From the NCBI GenBank assembly GCA_001600175.1, contig BCJC01000004.1, forward strand, positions 2,228,559 through 2,292,558: a stretch of 64,000 nt of DNA. The letters run 5' to 3'. Both the position numbers and the translations under genes were made by a program. Positions 32,918 to 45,496 of the stretch are shown here, piece by piece; position 1 is the stretch's first letter; every line of letters begins with the position of its first letter. The notes below the pieces were generated by a model. It had not been told where the DNA came from and made no database searches. It saw only the letters and a list, made by a program, of their open reading frames with translations. This stretch comes from Erythrobasidium yunnanense (Eukaryota; Basidiomycota; Cystobasidiomycetes; Erythrobasidiales; Erythrobasidiaceae).

Positions 32918-33153
32918 GCTGCGTGTCCTGTATGCTATTGCGGATGCCGTTTCAAATCTGTCATGTAGCCTTTATTCGGATTCGAGAGTTGTCGTGAGCA
33001 AGAGGCACAAGCAAAGCGCGTACCGCTGCAAGCTACTATCAACATCTCGGCTTTGCTACATTGACTGATTCCAAGCTTGTTATAGCTTGTTATCGTAAAC
33101 AACATATCAAACCATAAATCGGAGACTCTCTCTTCATGTATAAATCCAAGCTG

Positions 33154-36100
33154 TTAAATAGAGGACAGTGCAGGAACGCTAAAGTCCGTAGGATGCGCTG
33201 CGCCCATCTTGGGAGAAGCATTACGCGATGGTGCAGCTGAGTTTGGCATGCTGAAAGGCCATGGGTCGCCTTGCACAAGGTGCCCGGCAGACAACCCCAA
33301 TGTGGGAGGAGAGCCAAGACCGGCTGTATAAGTAAGTCAGTATGGGAAGCTTTGTATGAAAGGCCCAAACATACGCATAGATAGATTCTCCCAGAAACCA
33401 GACTGCCCTAGCTGATCCAGATTCCAATTGGTGCCGAAAAGTGAGTTGGCTGGATCGTTCGTGTCTAAACCTCCCGCTGTACCATCAGCAAACGTAACGT
33501 GATGCTGATGCGAGCTTGACTGGTTCGGCAGGCCGGCAAAGCTGTTCTCGTGGAACATAGATTCGCTTTGAGGCTGCTGAACCGGGAAAGTGAAGCCAGA
33601 TCCGACCCCGATAGACTGCACTGCCCCGCTTCCAGGATTCTGCTGCATGAGCTTATTCGCCAGTGCTGGGTCCAGACTGACTTCCCCATTGCGACTGGCA
33701 CTTCTGGATGGATCTGCCTCCTTGCCCTGTTTGCTCTGTAATAGCACACGTAGAAAGCCAGCGTAGAGCGTGGGTGTGTGGACAGAGTCTACTGCACACT
33801 CCTCGAAGACTTTCACTACGTTTTCGACTTGCTTTAGGATGGCTTCGGTGTCTGTAAATTCTGCTAGCTCTGGCCGCAAGAGCTTGAGCAGGAAGACAGC
33901 TGCATAGGAGACATTGATGAAGACGTGATCTGGTGCATATTTAAGATGTCCAAGCGGGTTGTGCAGCTTTTTCGTGATCTCCAACACTCGGCTTGCACTC
34001 TGGTAGCATGGGAGGAAGTAAGGCAAGATCTCCAGGCTTCCCGGGTTGACCTTGAGTATTTGCTGAAGCGCAAAAGAAAAGGCGAGGAGACGATGAACGT
34101 TCCAATAGTATTCTTTGAGAGCTGCAGACCACTGAGCGTATCGCGTGGAGAGTTCGATGGCGGGATGAGCTAAGAAAGGGAAGCGACCGTTAGAGGCAGA
34201 TGCCGTGCTAGGAACATGTATGACTTACGGATCCATTCTGCATTCCAGGCTTCTAGCGAATTTTCAACTCCCTTGAAGACGATAGCATAGTCTTGTATAC
34301 TTTGCTCCGCTTTATCGCCCGTGACAGTATTGTCCGCGAAACAGGATAGCTTGAGTATCTCTTGGAAGCCAGAAGTGATATTGTATAGCTCGACAATCGC
34401 TGCTTGCCCGGCGTCGGTGAAACGGGACTCTGGTTGATTGGCCCAGCGCTTGACACCTCTTTCGAAGGGAGTTACTCTGAGTGAGTTTGGCCGACCAGTC
34501 TGCAAGGCTTGAGAGCGCTGAATACAATGTCTTGTTAGCTGAGAAACGAATTGCGTGTATCTTCTGCACTTACATCTAGCATGTATACTTGCAGCCAGGT
34601 GCGTTCTCTGTTCAGCCTTTCTTGATGAAAGGTAGCCAAGCTCTCCGCATCCATATTAGGCACTGCTTTCGGGGTCCGCCATAGATTGAGCTCGACAGCC
34701 ATGCGTAGAGCAATGCCAGAGTATGTATAGGTGCGATCGTCCTCGAAGCGTTCGGTGGGTGCGTTATAGTATGCCAAGAGGATGTACGCTTGCACTATCT
34801 CCACAGACTTGAAGCCGCGCTCAATCATTTCGCTAGCAAGCTTGCGAGCGTGGGGCATGCATAGGCTATACAATTCCGGGCGAGTTGGATGGAATTTGGA
34901 AGCGACAGCACAGACTATAGTACTGTATTCAGCTACTGGTAAGATGTATTGCGCTGTATGCTCGCTTACTTGTCGTAAATAGGAAGGTCGATCGGACGCT
35001 ACAGTTTGTCGGTGTGTGTAGCTCTTCATTGATCATATGGGCTAGATAGAAGGTGCACTCTTGATGAAAGCTGTTTGAACTCCGACGTTAGCGCCTACTA
35101 AAGGCTTGTCGCGAATTGCAGCGCTTACATGTTGAAGAGCATGACTGCTTCTTCCACATTGATGATATTGTCACTAAGGAGTGGCGATGGCAGGCTTCGT
35201 TGTAGCATTAGCTGCCGAAGAGGATAGACTGAATAGTGGGGTAGGTCAGCCGCGGTGAAGAGCGACAAGCTCGGGAGCACCATGATGCATACTGTGAAAA
35301 GGTCCAGGCTGGAAATAGGCATCATTCGCAACACCAAGCTTCCCATTACCGCCTTGACCAGGTTCCAGATCCGGATTACGTGCACCGGGTTCTTCGTGAA
35401 GAAGCGATAGAGACGCAAAGTCAGGCTTGCCGTTTTCGTTTGTACCGCGCCGTTCCTTGCGTTGATTATTCTCGAGAGAAGCTCTGTAAAGGGAAGTCAC
35501 AGCGGTTTTAGTGTCGAGCTTCTTCGTGAAAGCAAGGGAGTCTACGCACTCGGCTAATAGACCCAGCGGTGCCCAGGTGTTTTCAGGCTCTGGCAGACTG
35601 GGCAAGCGGACTGCAGGTGACGCATCTTCCGCCTTGAGCATAGCGCGTCTACTATGTTCGCTCGAGGAGGATGCTGGGGTATCTTGCTGATAGTTAGTAA
35701 AAGCCGTGAACGGGGATGCAGTGGCGGGATGCTGCATGAGAGGCAGAGGCTGCGTGTTCGATGGATTTGAAGGATTGTTGGGCGAACGACCTGAAGGCGA
35801 TATAGTTTTGGCTGGCTGAGGAAGTGAAGTGGAAGACTGCCTTTGCGGCATAGGAGGAAGTGCTTGCGTAATAGCTTGTGACTGGACATTGGATGCGCTT
35901 CTGACGTGCTGAGCGACCGGATTGGAGTTGCTAGGAGCTTGGCCGTCCGCAGTTGAAGGGATCAGAAGACCATCTTCTCCGACCTTCATGCCTGCCAGGT
36001 TGGCTGTATTGCCAGAGGCTACCGATTTTAGTACCATCTCGAGAGTGCTTTCCATGTTCTTGATACTTTTTGCCATAGCATCGGCCTTGAGATGTTTCCG

Positions 36101-37285
36101 CCGTCCGCGTTGGCTTTCCTCGAAGACGCACTACATAGGAGATGGTTATGCGCAATTTGCAACAGATCTGTCGCTTTAACCTACTTCGTGACCGCCATTT
36201 CTGCATCGCTTGCATTTTGTATCGTTGCGATTGTCGGTGGGCTCGCAACGCATCTTCAGACGGCGGCAGACGGTACAGGCTTTGCTGCCTCGCGTGCTCT
36301 TCGATTTCGAATCATCTCCGTTCGCACTTGCGTTGGATGCTGCATTGCCTTTCCCTTTGCCCTTGCGTGCTGCTGCGGCCCCGCCTGATGAGCCATCCTG
36401 CTTGGCCTTCTTGTTGCCGTTCGTCGCTGCAGATCCTGCACCACTACTAGCTTTCAAAGCATTTCCACCGTATGGTCGTCTCCGTTTCTTGGTGTTCCCA
36501 GCCGAGTACTCTGACGAATCGCCGTCTCCTTCGACTTCCGCTTCTGGATCTGCTACATCGTCGTCTTCGTCATCATCGTCCTCCATAGCATCATCACCAT
36601 CCTCGTCTTCATCATCCTCGTCTTCGAGATCTCCGAGTGTTGCGAAGTCTCCAGGAGCCTTAACCCCATTACTCGCGCTCGGCAGCGAAGACATCGATGG
36701 ATCCATGTAGAGCCCAGCAGTCCCAGGACTAAAGCTTGTGTGATTCGATGGAGCGGACCCTGGTTGCTGTTGCTGTTGTGCTGCAAAGTAGGCTGCGTTG
36801 AAGCCCCTCGAAAGCCCGGACATCGAGTATGGAGAGCCGGGTTGATGCTGGGTGTAAGGAGAGCGCATTCTGCCACTACCAGCACCGTTTGAACCGTTTG
36901 AAGATCCCAAGCCAGTGCCTACGTTGATTTGCTTCTGCTGGAGGAAGGTACTGAAGTCCGGGAAAGGGCTGAGGCCGGCAAAAGCTGAAGTAGTGTCTTG
37001 CGGCTGCAGCTGGCCGCTGGATCGGTTGCTACTGTCGTCCTCTTGCGATATAGGAAGCTCTGGACTTCCTCCCCTCGATGCAGAGACTGGGACTTTCGAA
37101 GCAAAGCTGTACCGCGAGTCTGCATAGAGAGAGTTTGCGCCGTCCTGCATGGCGCAGTCTGAAGTCGTGGTTCTGCTGGCAGATGTAGGTTTCGTATTCT
37201 TTCTTGCTGAATTTCCTGAGTTCTCTCCACCGACAAATCGTCCCAAAAGAGCGAAAGCACCATCATTTCGACCTTCTCCCTGCAT
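33154..37285 (-). CDS. Zn2Cys6 transcription factor with fungal-specific TF domain
   Basis: Starts at ATG 37283-37285 (MQGEGRNDGAFALLGRF). About 340 disordered residues come first, with a short Q run, a very acidic tract (DLEDEDDEDEDGDDAMEDDD) and a basic patch. The binuclear zinc cluster is KACTVCRRLKMRCEPTDNRN then TKCKRCRNGGHE, an intron, and CVFEES. Next is a coiled-coil-like linker (MAKSIKNMESTLEMVLKSVA). The fungal TF domain follows: YILPVAEYSTIVCAVASKF, YSGIALRMAVELNLWRTPKA, RERTWLQVYMLD. The last intron (GTATGTT..TACAG) gives a C-terminal exon ending FSVPALSSI and TAA at 33154-33156. Such proteins bind CGG-type sites as dimers. The target pathway cannot be told. Around ten introns; some junctions were not checked. 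Confidence 0.8.
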
Positions 37286-37526
37286 GCCATCAAGGGATGG
37301 CTACAGAAACAGTGTTGGAGTGTTTCGTAGTGATGTACAATACATTCTCGCAAACAACGACCACAGGCTATCTCCCTTACCTACTTTCCGGGTACGTCTA
37401 TAGGCCGTACCCGACCGTCCCGGCGTTCAAGAATGTCCTCGAAGTGGATTCTTTGTATGTGCTCTCAAAGACATCTACATCGTACTGGATCTCTGTGACG
37501 AGAAACATCGCTGCCGGGAAAAGCCT

Positions 37527-38433
37527 TTACTGTCTAGAAAACTTTGCCTCCAGGGAAGATGCCGAATCACGCCTCGCTGGCATGTTTGTGGCTCCGTTTA
37601 CATTGGCTTCTTCGTGCTTAAGTATGTTGATAATACTGGTCCAGGTCTTCCACAGGCTTTGCTTAATCAGAATCAGGTAGGAGCATTCTGGACTACCGAA
37701 CCTCTTCGTTATATGCTCTGGGCCATCAGGAAGATTGCTTGATATACTCTCTGACAGCGTCTCCGTCAACTTTAGAGCATTCAGCAAGCAGGAGAACTGC
37801 CTTTCCGACAATCTGGATTCAGAATGTTTGCAATTCCTGATGGCTAATTCGATTTCCTTGATCCCTTTGGAGCTGAACCGCTCAAGGAACATCTTGTGCT
37901 GTCCTTGTGGGTCCTGGCGGCACAGCCGTAAGCTCGTAATCGCTTCACTTGATGCAGGCTGGACGGCACTCACATACTCCAGTCTGTCCCATTGGTTGAA
38001 AGCTTTGATATCTGACAAGTTCAATTTGCTCTTCGAAGATAGCTGTCCCTTCGCAGGGGCTGGAAGTTGAAGTTTGTAGGCGTCCTCTATCCTGTTAAGT
38101 GCATGTTTCACTGCTTGCAAGATCGCCATCATGGCGTCCAGTATGTCCATGGTCTGATGACAGAGCAATTCTCAGCCGGTGCCAGCCAGCATGCAGACAA
38201 CGAACATAATCGCTTTGGGTAGGTGGCCGGCCAGTTGACGCACTGGAGTGAACCGAGGCTCTTGATAATCCAGATGAAGATTCTGAGGAACTAGACATGC
38301 TGCGCTTGTCGTGCATGTGCGATGCCTTGCCTCCTGAATGCAGTCTGAGTCGACGCTCTCGATTCAGGCGAGCGATCTCGTTGGTAGTTGATTGCCGTCT
38401 AGCGGTGGCCGATATGCATGTTTGTAGTGACAT
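37527..38433 (-). CDS. Unrecognised protein with helical C-terminal half
   Basis: Exon 1 starts at ATG 38431-38433 (MSLQTCISATARRQST) and is serine/arginine-rich. A 52-nt intron (GTTCGTTG..CATCAG) joins TQSDY to TMDILDAMMAILQAVKHALN in phase. The rest is amphipathic helix (FSSKGIKEIELAIRNCKHSE, LNALKLTETLSESISSNL, LIKQSLWKTWTSIINILKHE). Total about 290 residues. No domain recognised; the pattern would suit a scaffold or complex subunit, but that is a guess. It lies 240 bp downstream of nothing transcribed toward it: the Zn2Cys6 gene starts just to its left and runs away. Confidence 0.5.
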
Positions 38434-39229
38434 CGTGTGATGAGTGGGGACAAGAGAGCATACCGAGTCTGTCAGGTCGGGTGGGCACCTTTGTGATTTC
38501 TTCCTTTCACCGAATTACTCTTATAAAGGCACTGGCCCATCTCGTAAGCTCATCACGTAGTTTACGCAGCCTATACGATCAGAGGAGAAGGTATACGGAC
38601 TGTATAGCTCAAACAATCCTGCATGTCTGCGAGTGATAAGCGAATTGAAAGCTGCAGCTGAATACAGATATGACATCATGATGTACACATATTCTCCTCC
38701 GTAGTAGTAGAAGAGGGTCCTTATAGTGAGGAAGGCGAATGTCTGTCACGAGCGCCTGCGACGCGTGGGGGATGATACGGAGGGTAAGCCTGTCGAGAGT
38801 TACTGTAGATCGGTCTGTCAGAACGTTGGCAGCTTGCATACAAGATTCTGGTGCATTTTGATGTGTTGTGAGGCTTGCGAGCATGTACGTATTTTGATAT
38901 TGTTGTCGGAAACCTCGGAGAAATAAGAGTAGTAAACAACAACAAGCGTTGTTGTCCAGCCGAAGAATGTGGCATTAGATAGGTATACTGCATTGTTGAG
39001 CCAGGGACTTAGGCCAAAGAATTCAGTTGCAGCCGAAAGGTCCACATTCCTGGCCTAATCAACAAGCGAGACGTCAGCTTGGAACCATCACAACATGGTT
39101 CAGTGCAATTGGAGAAGGTTCAAATAGAAGATAAGCGCTCTGCTTAGCTGTTTCTTTCCATCGCACTCCAGCAACATCCAGCTAGTCCCTCGTCCACCTC
39201 GCATACTCAGCATACTCAACACAGCCAAC
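38434..39229. other. Intergenic, 796 bp
   Basis: Lies between two divergent genes. A minus-strand stretch near 38910-39045 encodes a hydrophobic segment (TTTLVVVYYSYFSE), but I found no ATG in frame and no splice that gives it one. Otherwise nothing seen. Confidence 0.4.
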
Positions 39230-39743
39230 ATGCACTGCTTCCGTCTCTCAGCGCTCATCTCCATCCTCTTCTTCCAGGCTATTCCAGCTTTGGCGCTTCT
39301 ACCTGGTCTGAGCGGTCTCCCAATCGACACCTCTGCAGTATCAGGTCTGACCAACGGTGCTTCATCTCCTCTTTCCGGTGCTTCATCTCCTCTTGCTGGC
39401 GGTGCTTCACCTCTGCAAAAGCTCAACTCGCTACCTCTATCAATGCCAAATCTTCCTGACGGCGCCGGTCCCCTTAACAGCGTCACTGGCGCAACATCGA
39501 AGCTTGGAAGCTTGACTGGAAGCCGCAAAGTCGCTCGAGCATTTGGATCGGCTGGAACAGGAGCATACGGTGCCAGCAACAGAAAGGCAGTTCGAGCTTT
39601 GGCCAAGCGCAGAATCACCGAGACTGCCAGCCAGCAGAGCCCTAGACGTGAGCGCACCTTATTGCTTGACTTGAAAATGTTGTGCTGACTGTTCTTGTTA
39701 AGACAACAGCCGAAAGATCCGCAGACCTCACTTCGACAATTGA
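39230..39743 (+). CDS. Small secreted protein with GASSPL-type repeats
   Basis: ATG 39230 opens MHCFRLSALISILFFQAIPA, a good signal peptide with likely cleavage after ALA. The mature part has repeats built on GASSPL (GASSPLSGASSPLAGGASPL), then proline/glycine/serine-rich sequence and a basic stretch (RKAVRALAKRR). An intron of about 53 nt (GTGAGCG..GTTAAG) joins QQSPR to HNSRKIRRPHFDN, stop 39741-39743. About 150 residues with no lasting cysteine pattern. The KRR site could be processed by a Kex2-type protease, so a processed secreted peptide is possible. No family recognised. The antisense frame 39100-39810 is rejected. Confidence 0.6.
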
Positions 39744-40053
39744 GCAGCCCTCTCGCCAGCCATGGTTGGTCGATTTCGTTGGGAGTATGTGGCTTCTTGC
39801 TGACGAGCATCTCCTCTAGGTCCTGATTACAGTCTTAGATCGTCTTCTCCGCTTCCATCCCTCAGATATAGATGCATTGATACCCAGCAGCGATGTATAC
39901 CCAGCTTCGATACCCAGGCATACAGCCGCTTAATAGAATGTTACAGTCCGAACTTCTTCAATTTGATCTGAATAATGAAGAGTGATGTTGCTGCATTGAC
40001 ATTTGCGAGTCAGGCTGCCTCTTGGCTTCAGCTAATCCACCCATATTGGCTTC
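39744..40053. other. Intergenic, 310 bp
   Basis: Short spacer between two plus-strand genes. ATACCCAG-containing words repeat near 39880-39925. No gene. Confidence 0.4.
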
Positions 40054-43000
40054 ATGGGCAAACGACGGAAGCAGTATATCTCAGACGATGGTCTTGATTC
40101 TTCAGATGGCGCTTCAGATGCCGGCAGCGACGCTGGACGTTTCGAGGATTTCGATGATGAGGATCCAGACGAGCGGGCTGAACGACTTCGAGCCAGCGGG
40201 CACAAGCGCAGACGGAAAGGCGACGGTAAAGAGGAAGCTCTTTATGGCGTGTGGGCGCAGCGTGACGAAGACGACGACAATCGACGGAATGGTGCAAAGT
40301 CGAAGAAGAGTTCAGACTTGAGACGGTGAGTACGGAACAGCAAATTGCGAATCCTTTCGCTGACTGAGATTCACAGACCACAAGGTTTCGTACCCTCTAC
40401 TACTGCCAATCCTGCTCACGAAACTGACGGATCACCGACAAGTCTTGAAAAGGCTGTTCCTCTGCCGCAAGCTATGGAAGATACAGCAAATGGACTCCCT
40501 GAAGAACAAGAGAACGGCAATGAGGATGCTAGCGAGGAGCAGGAATCAGATGCCTCGTCTGACTCAGACTCTTCAGACGAGGACAAGCTGAAAGTCAGGA
40601 TACCTCGCAACCGCGAAGCTGAGGAGGAAGTGGAGCAGAAGGATCTGCTAGAGGCAGCAATGTCGAGCAATAACCAGCCTGGTGCTCAGCGAGGCGGCAT
40701 TGGAGCAAGATCTCGCGCCGGAATAGGCAGCTCGAGTCGGACAGCAGCAGCATCGGAAGCAGCAACCGATCCATCTACGGTTCAATCTGCTGCTGCATCT
40801 TTCAACACCCCTCAAGCACCAACTTCAGGGATGGGTGCAGCTGCACGAGAAAGACGGTCTTTCCTGACTGGCGGAGCTTCCAATCAATCGTCCCGCGCTG
40901 GCACTCCGAACGCTCAGCCGAAAGCTGCAGCTCCTATTAGCAAGAGCGAGCAAGTCCACTTTAACAAGATAGCATCTCAAGGCGGCTTCGGGTACAAGCT
41001 TTTGGCAAAGATGGGATGGAACGCTGGAGCTGGTCTCGGTGCCTCTGGAGAGGGTATAGTCACACCGATCGAGTCAAAGCTCCGGCCCAAAGCAATGGGT
41101 CTGGCCTATGAAGGCTTCAAAGAGCGGACAAAGCAGAGTAAGGAGGAAGAGAAGCGCAGAAAGGTAGCAGCAGGAGAAGTGGTGTCGGAGGATGACGACG
41201 AAGGAAGTAAGAAGCGTGGCAGGAAAGGGAAGGGCAAAGAGCGGGAAGACAGCTCCAACAAGGAGAATCAGAGGCCGCCCGCCTGGAAACAGCCCAAAGC
41301 CAGAAAGGCTAGGGTGCAGCACATGACATACGAAGAGATTGTTGCAGCCTCTGCGGGCACGTCGGAGTCCTACTCTGCCGCGGACACGTCTGGTGTCGGT
41401 GCGATCTACGACTTGACGGGAAATCAGCTGTCGACAGCAGCCTTATCGAGTGGGCAAGCTCATTCCTCGGACGTGCCGACCAGCGATGCAACTCGTCTAC
41501 CGGAACTACGACACAATCTGGCGATTATCAGCGATGTAACCAAAGGAGATCTGGACAATCTGGCACGAGAAGCTAAGAACGTCAAGGATCGGCGAGCTCA
41601 GCTAGGACAGGAGGAAGCGCGGGTTGCTCGGCTGGTGGAAGACGACAGAATGCGGATAGCAAGACTGGAAAGCATTCTGCAAGCGAGCCAGAAGGTGCAA
41701 AAGATAGTTTCAGCAGCGGGAGGCAATGATCAAAGGACAGTAGAGCAGAAGCTGGAGAGCTACGATATTGTCTTTAACAAGCTGCTGGACACTGCGACTC
41801 AGGAAGAATACGAGCAGTATCGGCTGGACGAAGTCGTCATCGGCGCCATAGCACCGGCTGTAAGTTGTGCTTCCACTTTCTTAAGTCTGTGCTAAGTGTG
41901 CTTGGCTATGCAGATGAAACGCGCCTGGCTGGAGTGGGACCCACTTCAAGAGCCTCTCGCTTACCTCGATCTTCTCAAAGATAGGCGGAAACTGTTTAGA
42001 CTTCAGAAGCGGGATATTGAAGCCGAACGAGCCGTCGACCTCTTTGACGATAGTGTCTATCCTACCCGATCTACTCTGCCTCCACGCCGCGCGAAGAAGG
42101 CTCAAACGGCAATGACAGCTTTCGAGTCGCTTCTCTGGTCTCACTGGATGCCAAGGATCCGGTCAGCGATTAACAACGACTGGGATCCATCCTTGCCAGA
42201 CCCAGTCATTCAGCTGTACGCGGGCTGGAAGCAGTCTGGTCTGCTACCCAAGTTCATCACCGACAATATCCTCGACCAACTCGTTTTGCCAAAAGTACGG
42301 AAAGCAATCAGCGATTGGACACCACCTAAAAGAGGCAATAAGGGACCCAGCCTACATCACATCGTCTTCCCATGGCTCGAGCATGCCGGAGACCGAATGG
42401 AAGATATGCTGGATGAAGCTAAGCGTCGCGTCCGAGGTTGGCTCAAATCCTGGCGAGTCAGAGATGGTGTACCGGAGGGACTGTCAGCGTGGAAGGGTGT
42501 CATGCCTCAGAAGGACTGGGATAACCTGGTCTTACAGAATGTAGTGCCGCAATTGGCATCGCACCTGCGAGACAAGTTCACTGTCAATCCACGACAACAA
42601 GACCTGGCACCGCTTACTTTGGTTCTGTCCTGGCGGAACCTGCTGCGGCAGTCCATCTTTACGCAACTTCTCGACACCCACTTCTTCAGCAAATTCCTAG
42701 ACGCACTGTACATTTGGCTTGTCTCGCCCGGGGTCAATTACGATCAGGTCGCTCAATGGTATTCGTACTGGAAGAAGGATGTCTTTGCCGGGATCCCGGG
42801 AGTAGAGGCGGGCTTCGCGAAGGCACTAGACCTTATGAACCAGGCGATGGCGTTGGGCGAAGATGCTCAATACCGACTCAAGAAGCCTGAAACGAAGGCA
42901 GATCAACCTGTTCGCAAAGAAGCTGTCAAGGCGCTCCCGATCACGAAGAAAGCGATAGAAGCCGATGTTACCTTCCGATCAGTGGTGGAAGAGGTGGCTG

Positions 43001-43200
43001 CGGACAACAACCTCGTCTTCATGCCTACTGGACGGTCACATGAGAAATCAGGCATGCCTCTCTACCGCGTTTCAAGCTCTATCGACGGCAGAAGTGGAGT
43101 CACTGTATATTTGCAAGGCGATATAGTGTATTTAGTCGATGGAACAGACGCAAGTAAGCCCATCAGTGTGCAAAGTATGGTAGAGCGGGCCAGAAGCTAG
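40054..43200 (+). CDS. G-patch spliceosome-disassembly factor (NTR1/SPP382, TFIP11)
   Basis: In yeast Ntr1 partners Ntr2 and activates the helicase Prp43 to take apart the intron-lariat spliceosome. ATG 40054 (MGKRRKQYISDD) opens an acidic N-terminus. Introns lie near 40326-40377 and 41861-41913. The G-patch is FNKIASQGGFGYKLLAKMGW then GAGLGASGEGIVTPIESKLR, which binds Prp43. Then come a basic region, a coiled coil (GQEEARVARLVEDDRMRIAR) and the GCFC/TFP11 helical domain (ESLLWSHWMPRIRSAINNDW, GWKQSGLLPKFITDNILDQL, LVLPKVRKAISDW, HHIVFPWLEHAGDRMEDML, VYLQGDIVYLVDG). Stop at 43198-43200. Domain order and length suit the family. It ends tail-to-tail with PAC1, 251 bp apart. Confidence 0.9.
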
Positions 43201-43451
43201 TTGTTGTAGCAATCATAGAGTGAATCTTGGAAACTATGCAATTACGACAGAAGCCCACGTAATATTACAGCATTACCCTGCTAGACTGAGCAGAACAACA
43301 GGACGGAAATAGCGAGTGTATGTAAGCTGAAAGGACGCACAAAAAGAAGTAACGAAAGTATGGTGTGTGTCGAACGAATGGTATGCTACTGCCAGAGTCT
43401 GCCGGTCCTATCTACGAAAACGATCATTAAGGGTGTATCCGTTTCTCTTGA

Positions 43452-45178
43452 TTACGGGAGCCATAGCTTGACGGTCTGCATCAGAAGAACGAGGTGAGCT
43501 CCGTAGACAGAAACATTCAGGCTGTCATAGCTCACTTGATCCACGCTTCCAGTTGCAAGCACGTTGACTAGCCTGCGCTCAGCCTCTTTGCCTGGCCCTC
43601 CAGGCAAGTCGCCATTCGAAGCTGGTCCCGCTACCGTTGTTCTTCCCCAGCTCATACACGTCACGAAGTGTGAGTGCGCATCTATAGTCTTTGTACATCG
43701 GCCTGTCGACAAGTCCCATATCCGTATCGTCTTGTCGTCTGATGCTGATAGCAGAAACTTTCCAGTTGGATGGAAGACCAGAGCGCGGACCCAGTTGTCG
43801 TGCCCTTGAAGCGTCTTCAGACATTGTCCAGTTTGAGCGTCCCATATCCGTATACTCTTGTCTCGAGATCCGGTAGCAATGAATGCGCTTGTACTGCGGT
43901 CTTTGACGTCTCTAGGAGTAGAGGCCTAATCACGAAGAACTGTATAAGTATTGCGCTTGAAATAGTCGTGCGATGTATACCCACGATCCCTGCCAACTCT
44001 CGGATCGGTCCAGCCGCATTGGGCGGTGCGAAGATAGCTACTTCGACAACATGGTCATGCCCTCTGAACTCCATCCGCGTCTCGCCTGTTGTCAGATCCC
44101 ACATCCGGGCGGTCTATAGAAAACAGAGTCAGCTAAAGTAACGAGCGTTTAGTACTAGCTTCACTAACCTGATCACTGGAGCAGCTGACAAGGTAGCGAC
44201 CGTCAGAGGCAGGAATAACACTCCGCACCCATTCAGAGTGACCGGAGAGGGCCTTGATGCAGTGTCTAGATGAGTGATGTAAGCAGAAGCGGCTAGCCGT
44301 GTAAGCTGAAGCCATACACACCCTGTCGCTACTTCCCAGATCTTGAGCGTCTGATCTCTGCTCGCTGATACGAATTGCGCGTCTCCAGGTAGGAAGCGCA
44401 CGCTTGATATTGAGTGATCGTGTCCGTGGAAAGTCTTGCTTGCATTGTAGTCATTCGAGACATCCCACAGCTTGAGCGTGAGATCCGACGAACACGAGAT
44501 AAGGTATAGCCCTTTGCTGTCGTAGTCGCAGTCTTGAACAGCTTTTGTATGGCCTTTTAATGTCCTCTCAAACTCCCCCGTCTCCCAATCCCACACCTTG
44601 ATGGACGCATCTTCACTCGCACTGGCAATGACGCTGTATAGAGGATGAAACGCGACTTTGGTGATGGGGGATCTGTGTCCAGTCAGAGTATGCTTTGCTG
44701 GTGCTCTTGGTAGCCAGTCTATCGAGTTCTTGGTTGATGCAGGGTTGGCCCTAGCTGATGACACTTCTTCGAGTAGTTGAGCATTGCGCGACTCTAGGTC
44801 CATGATCTGGCAGTTTCCTCAGCACGATTCACTTACATGCTGCGCATACAGTAGCAGCCCACCTTCTTCTGCAATCTGATCACGCTAGTCCACTTCTTCT
44901 CGAGTAGCCCAGCATGTTTGGCCTTTGAGTCTACCACGAAGTCGTGCTGCAGCGATAGCTCTTGTATTAGATATATCTGGTTGGCTCCATCGCTGAGATA
45001 TAACGTGCCTGTTCTGCCTCGCTCTTGAAGGCATCAAACGTCTCGCTGAATCCATTGTTGCGCAGATAGTCGAGTATTGACTTGTGTCTGGTACACCGAC
45101 AGCATTAGAACTGTCCACCTATCGCTGACTCCATGCCCACAGCTCATCCTTCTGGCGCTCAGAGAGCCCGCTCGACAT
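43452..45178 (-). CDS. PAC1: PAC1/LIS1 nuclear-distribution WD40 protein
   Basis: Regulates cytoplasmic dynein together with NudE. ATG 45176-45178 opens [13 protein letters not shown]; a 52-nt intron (GTGGGCA..TACCAG) joins it to [17 protein letters not shown], the LisH motif. Further exons include a short coiled coil ([17 protein letters not shown]). Seven WD repeats follow: [123 protein letters not shown] and [18 protein letters not shown]. The last exon is only TVKLWLP and TAA. At least six introns cut the gene. Convergent with NTR1, divergent from the hydrolase. Confidence 0.9.
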
Positions 45179-45496
45179 CTGCGCGTCCTTGAGCTTGGAG
45201 TATTGCGCTCTTCAGGCCAGCTGAGAGCGACTTTGTAATATTATCTAAATAGCAGTATGGTGAATAGATGAGAGGGTGTTGATGGTGTTTTCCAGTGCTG
45301 ATAGCTACCCAAACAGGGCCTAACGTGATTCACGGCTTTCACGGAGCCTGACTGTGACTTTTATCCTGCATCATAGACTCTGTCTGTACATCAAGAACAC
45401 CATCTGCAACTTACAAGATCATTATCAAGCAAAATCTGTACCTTGCAGTCTTTCCTACAATCCTGCGCAAAAAGCTAGCCGGTTGATGCGCAATCG
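45179..45496. promoter_or_regulatory. Divergent intergenic region, PAC1 / alpha-beta hydrolase
   Basis: 318 bp between two divergent starts. No specific element recognised. Confidence 0.4.

Noticed and set aside
36210-36710. Plus-strand serine-rich frame
   Set aside because: It is the complement of the acidic tract of the Zn2Cys6 factor; the serine runs come from reading Asp/Glu codons backward.
38818-39045. Minus-strand frame with a hydrophobic segment
   Set aside because: Starts only at GTG; no ATG exon could be joined and nothing conserved is recognised.
39100-39810. Minus-strand frame (236 residues)
   Set aside because: Covers the secreted-protein gene in antisense; no domain, no introns in agreement, and the plus strand has a signal peptide and splice sites.
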